64,000 bases of DNA. Origin: Neopestalotiopsis rosae (lineage: Eukaryota > Ascomycota > Sordariomycetes > Amphisphaeriales > Sporocadaceae). The stretch's first letter is position 1. Each line of letters opens with the position of its first letter. The position numbers and the translations under genes are program-made. The notes beneath the pieces are model-generated. The model was not told the DNA's origin. It saw only the letters and a list, made by a program, of their open reading frames with translations, and did no database searches. This document shows positions 36,562-48,500 of this stretch, one piece after another. Location: NCBI GenBank assembly GCA_023078685.1, contig JALGAS010000006.1:4278001-4342000 (forward strand), written 5' to 3'.

Positions 36562-37405
36562 TAATTTGACCTTGAAATGTCAAAAAAAAAAAAATGCAGA
36601 TATCCCTACGAAATTATTTGAGGGCTTTGCCAGATACTCGGATTCTCAGTGAAGATGCAGGACCTACTAGGCTTCTACGAAATATCTTTCAAAACCTGCA
36701 TTGATACCTCAGGTACCTAGATACTGTGCCGTAGCATTGCATGTGGGCTTGTGTGCTGGGGCTGAGCCTAGCATGAGCGTGCTAACATGATGCACTCAAC
36801 ACAGCCCTTGAAAAGAGAGGGGTAAAGCAGTAGAAAAATCCCTGAAGCAGTGCCCCGGCACTCCCTTTTCATTCAGTATCAACGCTTTGCTTGATTGCCG
36901 ATACGTGGGCAATACAGGTATGTACCCAGGTATGTCCCATTTCTTGAATCTTACATTTTAGCTACCTCGACCACGGTCAGCCACTCATTCAAAGGAAAAT
37001 TGATTTAACAAGGTTTCGGATGACTAGAATATAGCGTATACAGGAGGAATGATACTTGAGTCAAGAAGACACTATAAACCAAAGCTGCCGGGTAGGTGGA
37101 AACGTACCATTGCAAGCTTGAGGCTCAGGTGGCACACAGCCTCACATCGCCAACCACTGCCAATTCTCGACGTGTCATAATTGGTCAACTGTCACAGATG
37201 ATATTCTTACTTAGTTATTCATCAGAAGAAAAATATGTCTGTCAACCTAGAAAGCCTTGTCATGAAAACCAAACATACTTTCATGAAATCAGCAACGACG
37301 GGCGTCTCGGGGAGGGAAGAAAATCCAGCAATTTCCATGCTTCTGATCAACCCCTTTAGCCATCCCTCGAATCGTAGCTGTGCGCTTCTTGGAGCTTGCT
37401 CGGCT
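36562..37405. other. Spacer between tandem paralogues
   Basis: This holds the upstream region of paralogue A, including a poly-A tract at about 36581-36593 and the shared 21-bp element, and the 3' flank of paralogue B. No gene seen. Confidence 0.6.
36723..36743 (-). promoter_or_regulatory. 21-bp element shared with paralogue B promoter (copy A)
   Basis: The sequence with core gtgccgtagcattgcatg (plus strand) lies about 162 bp upstream of the start codon of paralogue A. It is identical over 21 bp to 38888-38908 upstream of paralogue B. It is either a conserved regulatory site or a remnant of the duplication. Confidence 0.5.
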
Positions 37406-38739
37406 TCAATCTTCTCTCACAATACTGAGGCACTGGAAGAGATTCGAAATGCCGAAGTCAAGAAATATGAGAAAGAAAGTAACGTATGGGGGAATAAGGT
37501 TGCAAAGAAATTCGATCTTGGGGTAAGAGCTGATACTGCAATAAATGCAGAGTAATCCAACACAAGAAAGCAAAATCCCGATGAATGTAGATCTCACTTG
37601 TTGAAGATGCCAAGACCCAAAAGATAGAAGAAGCCCAAAGATGGCAGTAGTGAGGCCTAAAGGGTCATCAATAACATCTCTCCAAGGCTCTAGACTGTCA
37701 AGGCTCAACGACGCTGGACCCTCGAGCTCATCTCTGGTCAGAGCTTGAGAGGTTTTCTCTGGTTCTGAATCAGATTGGACTTGAAACGCAGACAGCGAGA
37801 ATTCGCTTTGACTCTTCTTGTGGGCTGTCGATACTAAGTGTTTTCCTGTTTCTTTGGCGGAAGATATGAGAGAGAACAAGGCGGAGACATAATATTCCCA
37901 ATCGAATATCGAGTTGTCTATGTGTCTGAATTGTTCGCGGGTTTCTGTATTTGTCGACTCCTTTGAGTGATCTAGTTGTTCCGGGTTGTTATGTAAGGCA
38001 TGAACCTTCTGGTTCAGTTGTATTCGCCAGTTGAATAAGGACATGAGCAAATCCTTCAGGCGGTTAAACCACTCAAAATTCTCGGGGTACTTGAACTCCA
38101 GCATAGAATTCCTGCGATGGACGTGTCTCCTTTCTGGGTTGAAAGGGCCGTTCTTCATCAGCTCGACACACGTGGTCGTATTTTGGATTTCTGCCTGATT
38201 CCCGAGATCAGCTCATTGGCTAATGTACAGAATCCCTATGTATCTATCTGTCTCACCTCTGACTTGCAAAGCTGCCACATACTCAGACGATTGCTCTCGG
38301 TCGCTAACCTATTACTTTCAGCAGTCGCTCGACTTTCATCGTCAGCTCTACCATCGCTCCTGCTCTGGTAGTACCACGATGATACTCCGAAGATCAGTGC
38401 GAATACGACAGTGATAATGGTAAGCAGCGCAATCATGTCAGGAGACCTTAAACTCCATCTGTGGGTGGGGCGTTTGCGATGGCCATTCCCGGAAGGCAAC
38501 GAAGCATCAAACTGAATTCTTCTCGTCTTCCTTGGGGCGATTGTCTTAGCTCTGAAGTTGAAGCGAACGCGATCACTTCCCAGCGAGCGAATCAAATTCT
38601 TCATTTTGAGAGGCCTGGGACGAGTCCGTTTCGTTGGGCGGCCCTGGAGATTCGGCTGCACCATTGGGGCTATCGGGGCCATTGGCACTGTCTCTTGCGT
38701 AGACGATACTTTAATGCCGCCAACTCGCGAAAATAGCAC
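37406..38739 (-). CDS. Multi-pass membrane protein, paralogue B of a tandem pair, function unknown
   Basis: Two exons, complement(37406..38194, 38257..38739), give 423 residues; intron 62 nt. The N-terminal 100 residues are very basic (PTKRTRPRP, APRKTRR, GHRKRPTHR), unlike the polar N-terminus of paralogue A. A membrane segment at about 102-124 ends in WYYQSR, then ESNRLATESNRLSMWQLCKSE; the exon junction gives AEIQNTTTCVELMKNGPF, matching paralogue A residue for residue in most positions. LHALHN and RHIDNSI are also shared. Hydrophobic segments near 341-357, 364-383 and 395-414 form the C-terminus. A GTGAGA...TTGCAG segment (37536-37597, 62 nt) inside this region looks like an optional intron whose removal would replace the last 60 or so residues. 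Confidence 0.75.
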
Positions 38740-39405
38740 TGCGATTCGGATATCTGTTGAATCTCCGAAGTCCTGTTTCCAATTCAGAAGGGAAGAACGG
38801 AATGAACCTTCTTTCTTCCTTTGTTTTTTTTTTCCTGTCTGTAAATTCTAAGATTGAAAACAAAAGGGAAAAAAGCAAAGGCTAGCAACTGTGCCGTAGC
38901 ATTGCATGAATGTGGTGTGCAACGCAGATTCACACACATTAGGGTATCAGTTGCTCCAATCAACGCGCCCAGAGGGGAGAACGATACTGTAGTCGGGCAC
39001 CTCCCAACCACCAGTCGTGAGCCGCGTCCATATTGCTCGACAAATAATGATTGGTGCTCCCTGACGGTTCGTGACTTGACTCGATTGAGCAGAGGAATGC
39101 GTCCATACTATGGAGAGCATTATCATTGACACAGCAATGTATGCGAAATGCTGGACTGTTCTGCCAGTGTGCTCTAGCCTCTGCTAATTATGTTGAATTG
39201 CATGCACCCTAACCGCTAATTTTCCACCACAGTACAGATAGGTGGTGTTTTTATAACATTGATTGGTGTCGCCAATGCCCATTGCCGCTTTCGGAAAGCG
39301 CTTTCCGCTAAATACCCACCGAAAGACCCCGCTAACGAGTATAATACTCCAGGGATTTGTATTTAACGAGTGGAAGAACTGAAGTGACAATAGAAAAGAG
39401 CCTCG
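38740..39405. other. Divergent promoter region
   Basis: This separates paralogue B (minus) from the reductase gene (plus). It contains the shared 21-bp element and a T-rich tract near 38820-38835. No gene seen. Confidence 0.6.
38888..38908 (-). promoter_or_regulatory. 21-bp element shared with paralogue A promoter (copy B)
   Basis: It is identical over 21 bp to 36723-36743 and lies about 149 bp upstream of the start of paralogue B. The spacing to the start codon is similar in both genes. Confidence 0.5.
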
Positions 39406-40572
39406 ATGATTCCACGAGCTCGCTCAATGATTAGGACAATGAGCACTCTATCACATAATCGCGGAGCATGGATTGACGCCCCAGGCAAACCAATCCGCGT
39501 CGGCGCCCACGACCTAAGGAAACTCCGACCCGGCGAGCTCCTCATCAAGAACCGGGCCGTCGCCATCAACCCCTTTGACTGCTTGCAGCAGTCCACGGGC
39601 GAATTCGTCGAGCACTGGCCCTGCATCCTAGGCCACGATCTGGCCGGCGACGTGGTATCAGTCGGTGAGGGCGTCGACTCGGCGTTTGCTCCCGGCCAGC
39701 GTGTGCTGGCTCAGGCGCTCCAGCAGGGACCCGAGAATACGGCGTTTCAGGAGCACAGCATTGTCGGCGAGGACGTGGCGTGTCGCATACCGGATACGCT
39801 GACTTATGAAGCCGCGGCCGTCGTACCGCTGGCCCTTTCTACTGCCGCGGCGGGTTTGTATCAAAGGGGCTACCTCGAACTGCCGTTGCCGACGTCGTCA
39901 GGGCTAGCGGATAATGGCAACAAAAAGAAGACGCTGCTCGTGTGGGGAGGCAGCTCGAGTGTCGGCAGCGCCGCGATCCAGCTGGCCGTGGCTTCAGGGC
40001 TCGAGGTCGTGACCACGGCGTCGCCGCGGAACTTTGAGCACTGCCGTAGACTGGGCGCGAAGCTGGTCTTTGACTATAGCTCTGCTACCGTGATTGAGGA
40101 CCTGGTGGCTGCGATTGAGGGAAGCGGGCAAGTCGCGGGTGCTTTTGCGGGTATGTGCTTACCAACTTCTCATTTCTGGGTGAATCAGAACTAACGACCA
40201 GCAGCTGTCAGTCAACCAAGTGAGGTGATCACGACCGTTGCGCGGGTGTTGGAGAAGCTGGGTGGTGGTTTCATTGCCACTTCAAAGCCGCCTCCGGAGA
40301 ATCTCCCAGAGGGTGTCTCTGCAAAGATGGGTAAGTCCCCAAATAGATTATTCTGTACCAAAACTCACAAACTTCAAGTGTTTGCAACAGATTATGCGTT
40401 GGTGGAGGGTAAAAAGTTCTTCCGCGACTTTTTGCCGGGTGCTCTAGCTAATGGCACCTATGTGGCTGCACCAGAGCCTCATGTGGTCGGCCATGGACTG
40501 GAACACGTACAAACCGGCCTAGAGATGCTGTCAAAGGGCGTCTCTGCTCAAAAGGTTGTAGTTACATTATAA
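39406..40572 (+). CDS. Zinc-type alcohol dehydrogenase-like / ToxD-like enoyl reductase (MDR superfamily)
   Basis: Three exons, join(39406..40150, 40205..40330, 40391..40572), give up to 350 residues; the third in-frame ATG (39439, MSTLSHNRGAW) gives 339 and fits the family start better. The GroES-like part contains LRPGELLIKNRAVAINPFD and LGHDLAGDVVSVGEGV. The Rossmann part contains WGGSSSVGSAAIQLAVASG for NAD(P)H. No structural-zinc Cys cluster is seen, as expected for the quinone/enoyl reductase branch. Introns are 54 and 60 nt and restore AVSQPSEV and KMDYALVEG. Family members reduce activated double bonds, as free enzymes or with polyketide synthases; no synthase is in this window. The gene is divergent from paralogue B. 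Confidence 0.88.
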
Positions 40573-40771
40573 ATCTGACAATCACGAAAAATCAAGACAG
40601 AAAAGTATTAATACTCAGGTATATTATGTATAATTCCCTTGTAAGATGCCGCTATATATCAACCGTAATGACAGGGGTATATATTGTATATGATAAAGTT
40701 GCACGGCTGTAACTCTGTAATCTTTTTCTAAACATGTCTTCACTCCTCAACAACAGCAGTCCAGCAAACCT

Positions 40772-42034
40772 TTAAAAGAAGCGGAACGGTGCGGCCAGAC
40801 GTCTCGAGGCACCAGAAGTAGCAGTGCTGCTAGTGGCCGAGCCGGAAGAAGTGGTCGTGGCCGTGGAGGTGCTGGTGCCCGACACGGTGGATGTCCCACC
40901 AGCGCTCGCGGTAGCCGTGCTGTTACCACCGGGGAAGGTGCCGTTGGCGCCCGGGGGAGGACCGCCGCCGCCGCCCATGCTCAGGCCCGAGTCGACGCCG
41001 CCGCCCTCGTAGTAGTGCGCGGCGGGCGTGGCCGAATCCGTGTGGTTGGCGCTCGAGTCGATGCCGACGACGATCCAGGCCAGGATGCCGTCCGAGGGCT
41101 GATCGCCGAGGAGGGCGTAGTCGACAAAGATGTCATAGTCGCTCGCGGCCTCGCCGGTGGCGATGGAGTCGTCGAGGATGTCGGTGAAGCTCTGGCTGTT
41201 GCTCGAGTAGGGGGCCAGGGCCTCGACGCTCGAGACCAGGTCCGGGTCGAAGAAGAGCTGGCCAATGTGCGTGGCGACGCCGCCCTCGTACGTCTGGTTA
41301 GACAGCACCTGGGCGTCCTTTGTGCTCAGGATGTGGATGTGGGTCACGCGGCCCGTGTAGTGGCCCGGGAACACCGTGTCAAACTGCGTGACGCCGTCGT
41401 CGTCGGTGATTTGGGCGCCGCGCGCAAAGGTGCTGTTGAGGCCGCCCTGGCCCTCGGACGAGACGCCCGAGTAGACGCCCGTGGCGTTGCAGTGCCAAAT
41501 GTCGACGACAAGCTCGGGCACGGCCGAGCAGTCGGCCACGTCGACGAACTGAATGTCAAGGTGGAGCGGCACTCCTTCTTGTCCCTCGGTCACGTCGGAA
41601 CGGATCAGCTCGCCGGCGACAAAGTATGGTCCAATGGTGGTCTCCTCAACGAGGGCACAGGTGGCGTTGCCCGTGAAGAGTGTGTCCAGGGGGGTGTCCA
41701 GCGTGTAGCCGGCGTCCACGCTGTGGTCAACGGCTGCCCACTGGGCCAGGGCAGCGTCATCGCGTTTGCCCAGGGCCACGGGCTTGTGTGAGATGTCTCG
41801 CTTCTGGCGGAGAGCCCGGGCGGCGTCGGCGCGTCGAGCCATGGCCCGCTCCTGTCGAGCTCGGAACGCCGAAGATGACGAGCAGCTGTTGAGGGCGCGG
41901 GTCATCTTTTCGTGGGCCAATCCTCGGGCTGTTACTTCGCGCTTGATCTCCTCGGGCGTGTGCTCCTCACCTGGATGAGCAGTTGCCACAGAGGCCAGGG
42001 CCAATGCGGCCGAGATGGAGCGGAAGTTGACCAT
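40772..42034 (-). CDS. Secreted intradiol ring-cleavage dioxygenase-like protein
   Basis: A single exon of 420 residues from ATG 42034; an ATG 18 bp upstream would only prefix the signal peptide (MVNFRSISAALALASVATA). A basic, Arg-rich propeptide-like stretch (residues about 60-95, ending QKRD and GKRD, possible Kex2 sites) precedes the domain. The intradiol fold is shown by TTIGPYFVAGELIR, VVDIWHCNATGVYS and FPGHYTGRVTHIHI, which supply the Tyr, Tyr and HisXHis ligands expected for non-heme Fe(III). The enzyme class opens catechols between the hydroxyls; secreted fungal members are mostly uncharacterised. The tail is Gly-, Ser- and Thr-rich. A role in breaking down plant or tyrosinase-derived catechols is inference. 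Confidence 0.87.
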   Translation of the reverse strand: MVNFRSISAALALASVATAHPGEEHTPEEIKREVTARGLAHEKMTRALNSCSSSSAFRARQERAMARRADAARALRQKRDISHKPVALGKRDDAALAQWAAVDHSVDAGYTLDTPLDTLFTGNATCALVEETTIGPYFVAGELIRSDVTEGQEGVPLHLDIQFVDVADCSAVPELVVDIWHCNATGVYSGVSSEGQGGLNSTFARGAQITDDDGVTQFDTVFPGHYTGRVTHIHILSTKDAQVLSNQTYEGGVATHIGQLFFDPDLVSSVEALAPYSSNSQSFTDILDDSIATGEAASDYDIFVDYALLGDQPSDGILAWIVVGIDSSANHTDSATPAAHYYEGGGVDSGLSMGGGGGPPPGANGTFPGGNSTATASAGGTSTVSGTSTSTATTTSSGSATSSTATSGASRRLAAPFRFF

Positions 42035-43531
42035 GGTTGAGATTAAAGGCAATACAGATTGCTAGTCCAGATGAAGAAGGGTATAAATGAGACTTGGGGG
42101 GAATTATCAAGGCCAAGTAGATCGAGAGGCTGTGCAAGTATAGAGAGTCATCAAGATCCTGCCAGAGTGCAAGGAAATACAAACTTTATATACCGACCGA
42201 CCAACTTCGAAGGATATATATCACGGGCGAACCACCATCTTGGCACATGACATCCCGAATGCATGGCCAGCGCGCGTAATCCAGCTCAATGGCGTCTCAC
42301 ATTTCCTCAAATAGACAAATCCACGCACTTCTTCCTGTCTCCAAGTTTCCCCAACAGAACGATCATCAAGCCCATCTAGGCCCTGATTTGCTCAATCGCA
42401 TTGACCGCTTGGCACGTCGGGATTGCGTTGCTGGTTTGACTGGTGATATGCTGCCAAGGCCAAGAGCTAGGCCGAATCACGATGCCTTGTAAGACACGAT
42501 TACGAAACCTCGAGGCAAAGAAAGGACGAGAATGTCATCAGAGATTCATAGGGGAGCGGCACAAATCACCAGTCAGCAGTCAAAGTTTCTCTCCTGGTGT
42601 AAAAAAGTCCCGTTGGTTAGACACGGGGTAATGGGCTATTTGCCTCGCCATGCGTCTTGGCAGCAGAGAGACTTACGCGGCCCGGGCCAGGGTGCCTCTA
42701 CATATTTTGAGGCTCTCAGCAAGCAGTTCAGCTGGGTTGATGTAGGGGATGGCCAAAATGTTTCAACAAGAACAAAGAAAACGTGTGCTTGCCCGCAGCG
42801 TGCCATCCCGTAAAGAGATCTAATGCAGACGACGCACAGCTCTTCTCTGGGGTATCTTTGACCTTTGGCCAAGGTGTAATTGGCCGGACCCCATCTGCGG
42901 GATACGCGGACAGGCTTGAAAGTTGACAGGGGGACCACTGTAGTCTAAACTCTCCAACTTTTTTCAATGGCCCTCTTCTCCATTTCTTTTTGTTTTTTTT
43001 CCTGTTTGAACCCTGTTGCCCACTTTCCGGTCTGCGGTCCGCGTTCAAATAACTGCACTGCACTGCACCTAAAACCCCCCAACATCCGGTTTGCAGGGGT
43101 CAAAAGACAACGTATTAGACCTCACGAAACAGTGCGGAAATGAGTTTTAAGCGCGTGGACTAAATGTGATAAAGTTATTACGTGGTCGGGGAACCTCGTC
43201 TCATTGTGGATCGACAGACTGAAGACTTGGGACTAAAACAGGGTCAAAAGCCAACGATCCGAATGATAGCAATTCTGCCACGGAGAATTGCCGAGATCGA
43301 GATTCGGCGTGAAAATTAATTCCTGGCGGAAGAAAGACAGCGTTGGGTGGATTGATAATTGGATGATCATGAGTCAATCATGAGGGTAGGATATCTGACA
43401 CACTACACGGAAAAGGGAAGGGAAAAAAACAGAAAAACCCACTCCACACTCGATACAAATCTATAAGAGGCACACCCAGAAAACAAGAATGAAACAGCCT
43501 CTCCACACTCTATTCATTTTGGCTGCGGGCG
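42035..43531. other. Intergenic, no gene seen
   Basis: This includes the promoter of the intradiol-type gene and the 3' flank of the zinc-cluster gene. Open frames are short and unsupported. Confidence 0.6.
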
Positions 43532-45514
43532 TCAGAACCCAAAGATGAAGTCAGGTCGCCCCTCGAACCACCCGTCCCAGGTGACGCGCTCGCCACGCTT
43601 GCACTCTGCGCTCGCGGCCCAGTAGCCGCGGAGCTCCTCGGCGGCAGAGATGGGGCCAAGGGTGCCGCACGCCGTGCCGACCGTCTCCAGCCCGCGGGTG
43701 ACCCAGTCCTGGGCGCCATGGTCGTCGGCCTCGAGCTCCATGCCGCACACAAACATGGGAAAGTACACCAGCTTGCCAAAGTCGTGCGCGCTCGTCGGGT
43801 CGGCAAAGATGGGTATCAGGCATTCCGCAAGCGCGCGTCGACTTTCCAGGCAGCGGGCGGCCAGGGTATCGGGTAAGATGCCTCCGTCGGCTGCGTGCAG
43901 GTATTCCTTGTCCTCTGGCACGTCTGTGATCAAGGTACGTACGGCGTACAATAGAATCGCTGATCGGTAGGCAATGGCAACATTCAACCAGAGGTCTGTG
44001 ATGGACGTCCGCGGCTCGGGCGTATCCGGACTTTCCCTCTTGGGGCGTGGCGAGGCCCTCGAGGGCCCTGGAGTCGTGCCTTGTGAACTCGTCGAACTTG
44101 ATCTGGTGGTGGTAGGGGATGCTGCCCCGACGCCTACTGCCTCCTTGTCATCGAATTGGACACCGTCTCCAGTTTCTTTCCAACCTCTAAAATATTTCAT
44201 TTTCAAGGCCCATTGCGGGGCAGAGAAGCCGTCCAACTTCTCCAACACCATGCGTGTTCCTGCATGTCGGTTCGAAGTGAGGCTGGTACGTCTGGTTATG
44301 GCACGGAGATAGTTGACGAGTATCAATGTCTGGAAGAGCTCCTCGGGACAAGGCATGCTGATGGCTAGATTGCACTGAAATATGCCGTCCTCCACTTTGT
44401 GATACTGCAACGCCATGAGCGTTGCCGCGTACATGTTTGGGTGTGTAGATGGTGCCGTGGTGGCTGCAATCACGTCGATCCTGCAAGAGTCGTCGCCATT
44501 AGGTATACTGATTCGACTTGGAAGGAGAACGCATACGCAATAAAGAAGGCCACAAGTGGCTTGAAGTAGGCATTCTTGCTAACAATCTCCTCCAGACCCC
44601 CTCTCATTTGGATAATGCGCCTTGCACCCTCGAGGTGAGCTCTCCAATCTCCATAGGCTGACTGCTGCATCTGAGTACATGTTAGTCTGATGTATGATGA
44701 GCAAGGCGCAATACGAAATGGCTGCACACAGTGGATAGGAGCAGGCAGATGACAGACATGAGGGTCGAATCGCTCGTCTGAGTGTCTTTTTCGCTCAATT
44801 TGTAATTGATGTCCTCCAATGCCCGGACTCTAAAAGCGTAGAGATCGTGCTCGCGCCGTACCAATGCAGATGATCTCGCGAATGATGTGTCGGCCTCTTG
44901 TACGGCCCGATGCACACTCGCAGTAGTGACCAGGAGATTGATATAGATACGCTTTGACGATGAATCAGCCATAGATCAGAGCTTTGATGCAGGGACGAGG
45001 CCAGAGGTCGAAAATTGGCATTCCATATGGACCTCCATCGTACTTGTTCTTGGACTAAAACACGAGCTTGACCTACCGGTATTGTCTCCAATTTTGTCAA
45101 GGGGACCTGATATGGGTTGAAATGTGAGGAAACCGATATAAGATCACTGCTGACCCGGTCATTGACTGTACTGCCTTGTCAATAAATCGTGCTCTACCGA
45201 TTTCTGACGCGAAAACACGGTTGCTGCTCCATGGCCAACCACGTACAATAATGGACGCCGTCAAAAATAATTTGAGCTTCATTGTATAGCTGCGGCATCG
45301 GATCGTACGCGATTCCGCCTCCCAGCATGTCCGGAACGGATTGCGGGTGCAGTCGCGTCAAGACGCCGCGCAAATCTCCGCTGGCGCCGGGCGATGCGGC
45401 GTAGTCGTAGCCGGAGCAGTTGAAACCGACGGCCCGACAGGGCGAGCAGAAGGGTTGAGCGCCATCGCACGAGATGCGACGATATCGACAGGTCCCGCAG
45501 AGAAGAGTCAACAT
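43532..45514 (-). CDS. Zn(II)2Cys6 transcription factor with fungal-specific domain
   Basis: Five exons, complement(43532..44480, 44537..44670, 44730..44951, 45044..45165, 45247..45514), give 564 residues with every junction in frame. The zinc cluster is at the very N-terminus: Cys6, Cys9, Cys16, Cys23, Cys26, Cys33 (CX2CX6CX6CX2CX6C). Splicing gives VHYFNDRVSSDL, then the conserved HFNPYQVPLTKLE, RIYINLLVTTASVHRAV, and GDWRAHLEGARRIIQMRGG, all typical of the Fungal_trans_2 type domain. The C-terminal part has YRSAILLYAVRTL and a terminal WDGWFEGRPDFIFGF. The donor of intron 2 (45043, GTACGA) is the least certain; a GTAGGT 24 nt upstream would keep frame too. It may control nearby genes but no target is shown. 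Confidence 0.85.
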
Positions 45515-48500
45515 CTAGTAGTGTTCCTCCTCAATCAGATGTTGGGTGTTTTTTGCCTCTTGGTGTTTGATGCTGAATGTACGCGCCTGGTCTTTTCATT
45601 CTACAAACCATGCTTTGCGCTGTCCTCCGTCTCTCCCGTGCATTCCTCTCGCCATCGGGTAACGATGGAACAACGGGGACAGGGGGTTTTGTTGGGGCGA
45701 GAACCACGGACAGGAGCCGAATTGGGCTGTCGGTGACGGACGGACGCCCAATTGCGCGGGCAAAGCAAGACAGATGCCTGAGCCCTACGTGCCCTATCGG
45801 CGCCCCTCAGCAGTGTAGCTGGCAGGCAGGCAGGCAGGCAGGCAGAGCCTCATCTGCATTAGACACCAGGTAGGTAGCCAGCGGCCGGCTCCAGCCAGGG
45901 GGTTGTCATTTTTTCGGGGTTCAGGCGCCGCAGCGCAAACTCGAGATTGGGCGAGATACGATCAACTTCCCGTCGCGTGCCAAAAGTCCCCAGCTCTGTA
46001 TGCCAAATACGGTTTCTTTTTTACACCGATGGGCAATTTTGTCTTGCTGATATACGGCAGATAAATTTGTGTGTTCCTGAGTCACCGGCGAGAAGTTTTT
46101 AGCATGATCACAAATGCTGTGCTTCCATAAGCACTCAATCTTATTGAAGCCATTGCAGAGAAGTTTGGCATAGCAATGTATACTACTCATGCAACTATTG
46201 TGTCATTGCGGGAGATATACTGGACAGCGCGAAATACCTGACAAACTTACCTGACCACGGAAAGATATGATCAAGGTATTTGCCTGCATTAGCTCAAAGG
46301 TGTATTCCAGGTGAGCTAGTGTCGATACATGTTATTTGAACGTTGCAATGTCGCCAGCCTTAGGAACGTCTATACCAGCTCATGGCGCAAACTGGTGCCG
46401 ACAAAAGGATTCTGTGGCTTGGTATGAACAAATAGAGGACAGAACATGTCTGCTTAATGACATGTCTCTCGACACAAGTCGGGATACCCTGGACATATGG
46501 ATATGCGTCGTGGTTCTTTCAGCTTGGTAAGACGGGTCGAATTTTGTCAAGACATGACAAAACAACACCACATGGGGTCGACAATGAAGTAGCACATGAA
46601 GCCATCAGCTTCTACTCTGTGGCTTGGAAAATTCGTCGAAGACGACGACGCAGTTGGAGCCCGCAATCTGCCAAGCTGACGTTTACTGTGGATTAGCAAG
46701 GATTCGCAGATCTGGGGAACGCAGCCTCAACTGCACGCACTGCCCGTTGTGACAAGCGCGCAGGCGACGTTGTAGAATAAAGGGTCCCCTGCGTCCCTGT
46801 CATGAGATTCATCAGGTGCTTGTCAGTCTCGAAATAGAGACAGACATATATCGTGGACCAAGACAATTGCTGCGCCCATGGTTGTACGTTATCATTGCAC
46901 TTGGTGGTTATACTTTGTGAGGCAAGGATAGTTTTCGACGTGCCGTGGGTGGATTTCATGGATTGAATGCGCCCACTCAAGCTGGCATGTTGCGTTTATC
47001 CACCTCGGCAAACCCCCACCCCTAGTCTTCAGGCTCCAGCAGGCTGACCACATGGGACCACATGGGAACTGGGAGCTGTTCTTTGGTGTCTACAGTAGAC
47101 TACGATCAGGACCCCTGAAGTCTCGATCTGGAAGTTTAGCCCAGACGGTGTTCCAGTTGCCGAAGATTGGGCTGAATGATGGCAGCGTACAGGCGTCCAG
47201 ATCCGTTGATGGGTCGATGTAAAATGACGGCTATCGAAATGTAGCCAAGAGAAGTCTAACCAAGACTAATTTTACCTTTGTGCACAAAATGATTTCATAG
47301 ACTTGCTACTTGCAGCTGAGCGAGTGTTAAAGCAGTTAAAGTGTCAAGAGTGAGCAAAGCCTAGCCAGCAACTAGCGAATTTGGGGCTTTCGGGAGCTGC
47401 GGCAGCGGCAACGGCAGTGAATAAAGTACCTTGTCGGTATGTCCTCTGTGTAGGTGATAGTCGAATGCTGCGGAACCACAAACTGCGCTGCGAGTTCGTA
47501 AAGAAACGTGCGCAGGTGACTAAAAATTGGCCTTTGCTCTGCCCGTTTTGGTGACGACGCGGGTTGCGGTGAAGGAGGGGTGGAAATGGAAAGCCGCAAG
47601 AGACCGAAGAAGGGGGGAAGAGATCCGCTGAAATATTGTATTTTTCAGTGGGAATAGGGATGATGGACGGATATATGGGATAAGATTCACTATGTTGACA
47701 AGAACCTGAAAAGTTGTGAAAGAAGACCCTGATTTGTGGCCCTTAGCAGTAAGAATAAAACCTGGAAAACGGCAATCTAAAGGAGAGAGCCGACAGAGAG
47801 GAATGAGAAAAAAGCTTTGGGTTAGTTTAATTAGTGTCGCGAACTTCATCGACAGGCACGTTTTTCTTCTTCCATCTTTTGCGTGTGTTTTGCGTGTCTC
47901 TCAGGGCTCTTTTGCGCAGTGACGTAAAACCATCAGCGCTCTGGCGAAGCGGTTGCACGCGCCATCGACCACCGATGGACAGCTGCTAATCCATAACAGG
48001 CAACAAGCTGTCCACCGGCGCTCGTGCGTGTCGTCATTCGATCCACCCATCCGGGGCAACGCCCAGGGAAGCTCAGGATCCCTTACTGAGCGCGAGCCGA
48101 GTAGACCTGGGAAATTTTCCCAATAATTTCTCTTGGAGGGAACGAACGGAACCAGAGAAAGAAAAAATAAAAACAACAATACGGGGCTTTCTTGTAGGTG
48201 CGAGAAGCGAACCGACGATCGTAACGGATCTGTTCCTTTGCTTCAAATGCTCCATGATCCCTCCACCCCTCGTGACGAAACTTCCCTCATATAACCTTCT
48301 ATCACGGCTGATAGATAGATACCCTTAATTCTCTTTCTGCCGCCGTTTAAAATAATTCCCTAATATAACCCCCCGTGGTATATATCAGACCATCTCACCT
48401 GGAAACATACCAGTTTGAGAGCACAACAAGCTTCCAAACGCCACAAGGTCAAAGCTTCGAGACACCAGGATCCTACAGGAAGGTATGCAACTTTGCTCAC

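Noticed and set aside
41015..41791. Long plus-strand open frame opposite the intradiol-type gene
   Set aside because: Antisense shadow created by C/G-ending codons; the minus strand has a clear signal peptide and catalytic motifs.
39406..45514. Secondary-metabolite cluster built on the ToxD-like reductase
   Set aside because: No polyketide synthase, NRPS, terpene cyclase or transporter in the window.
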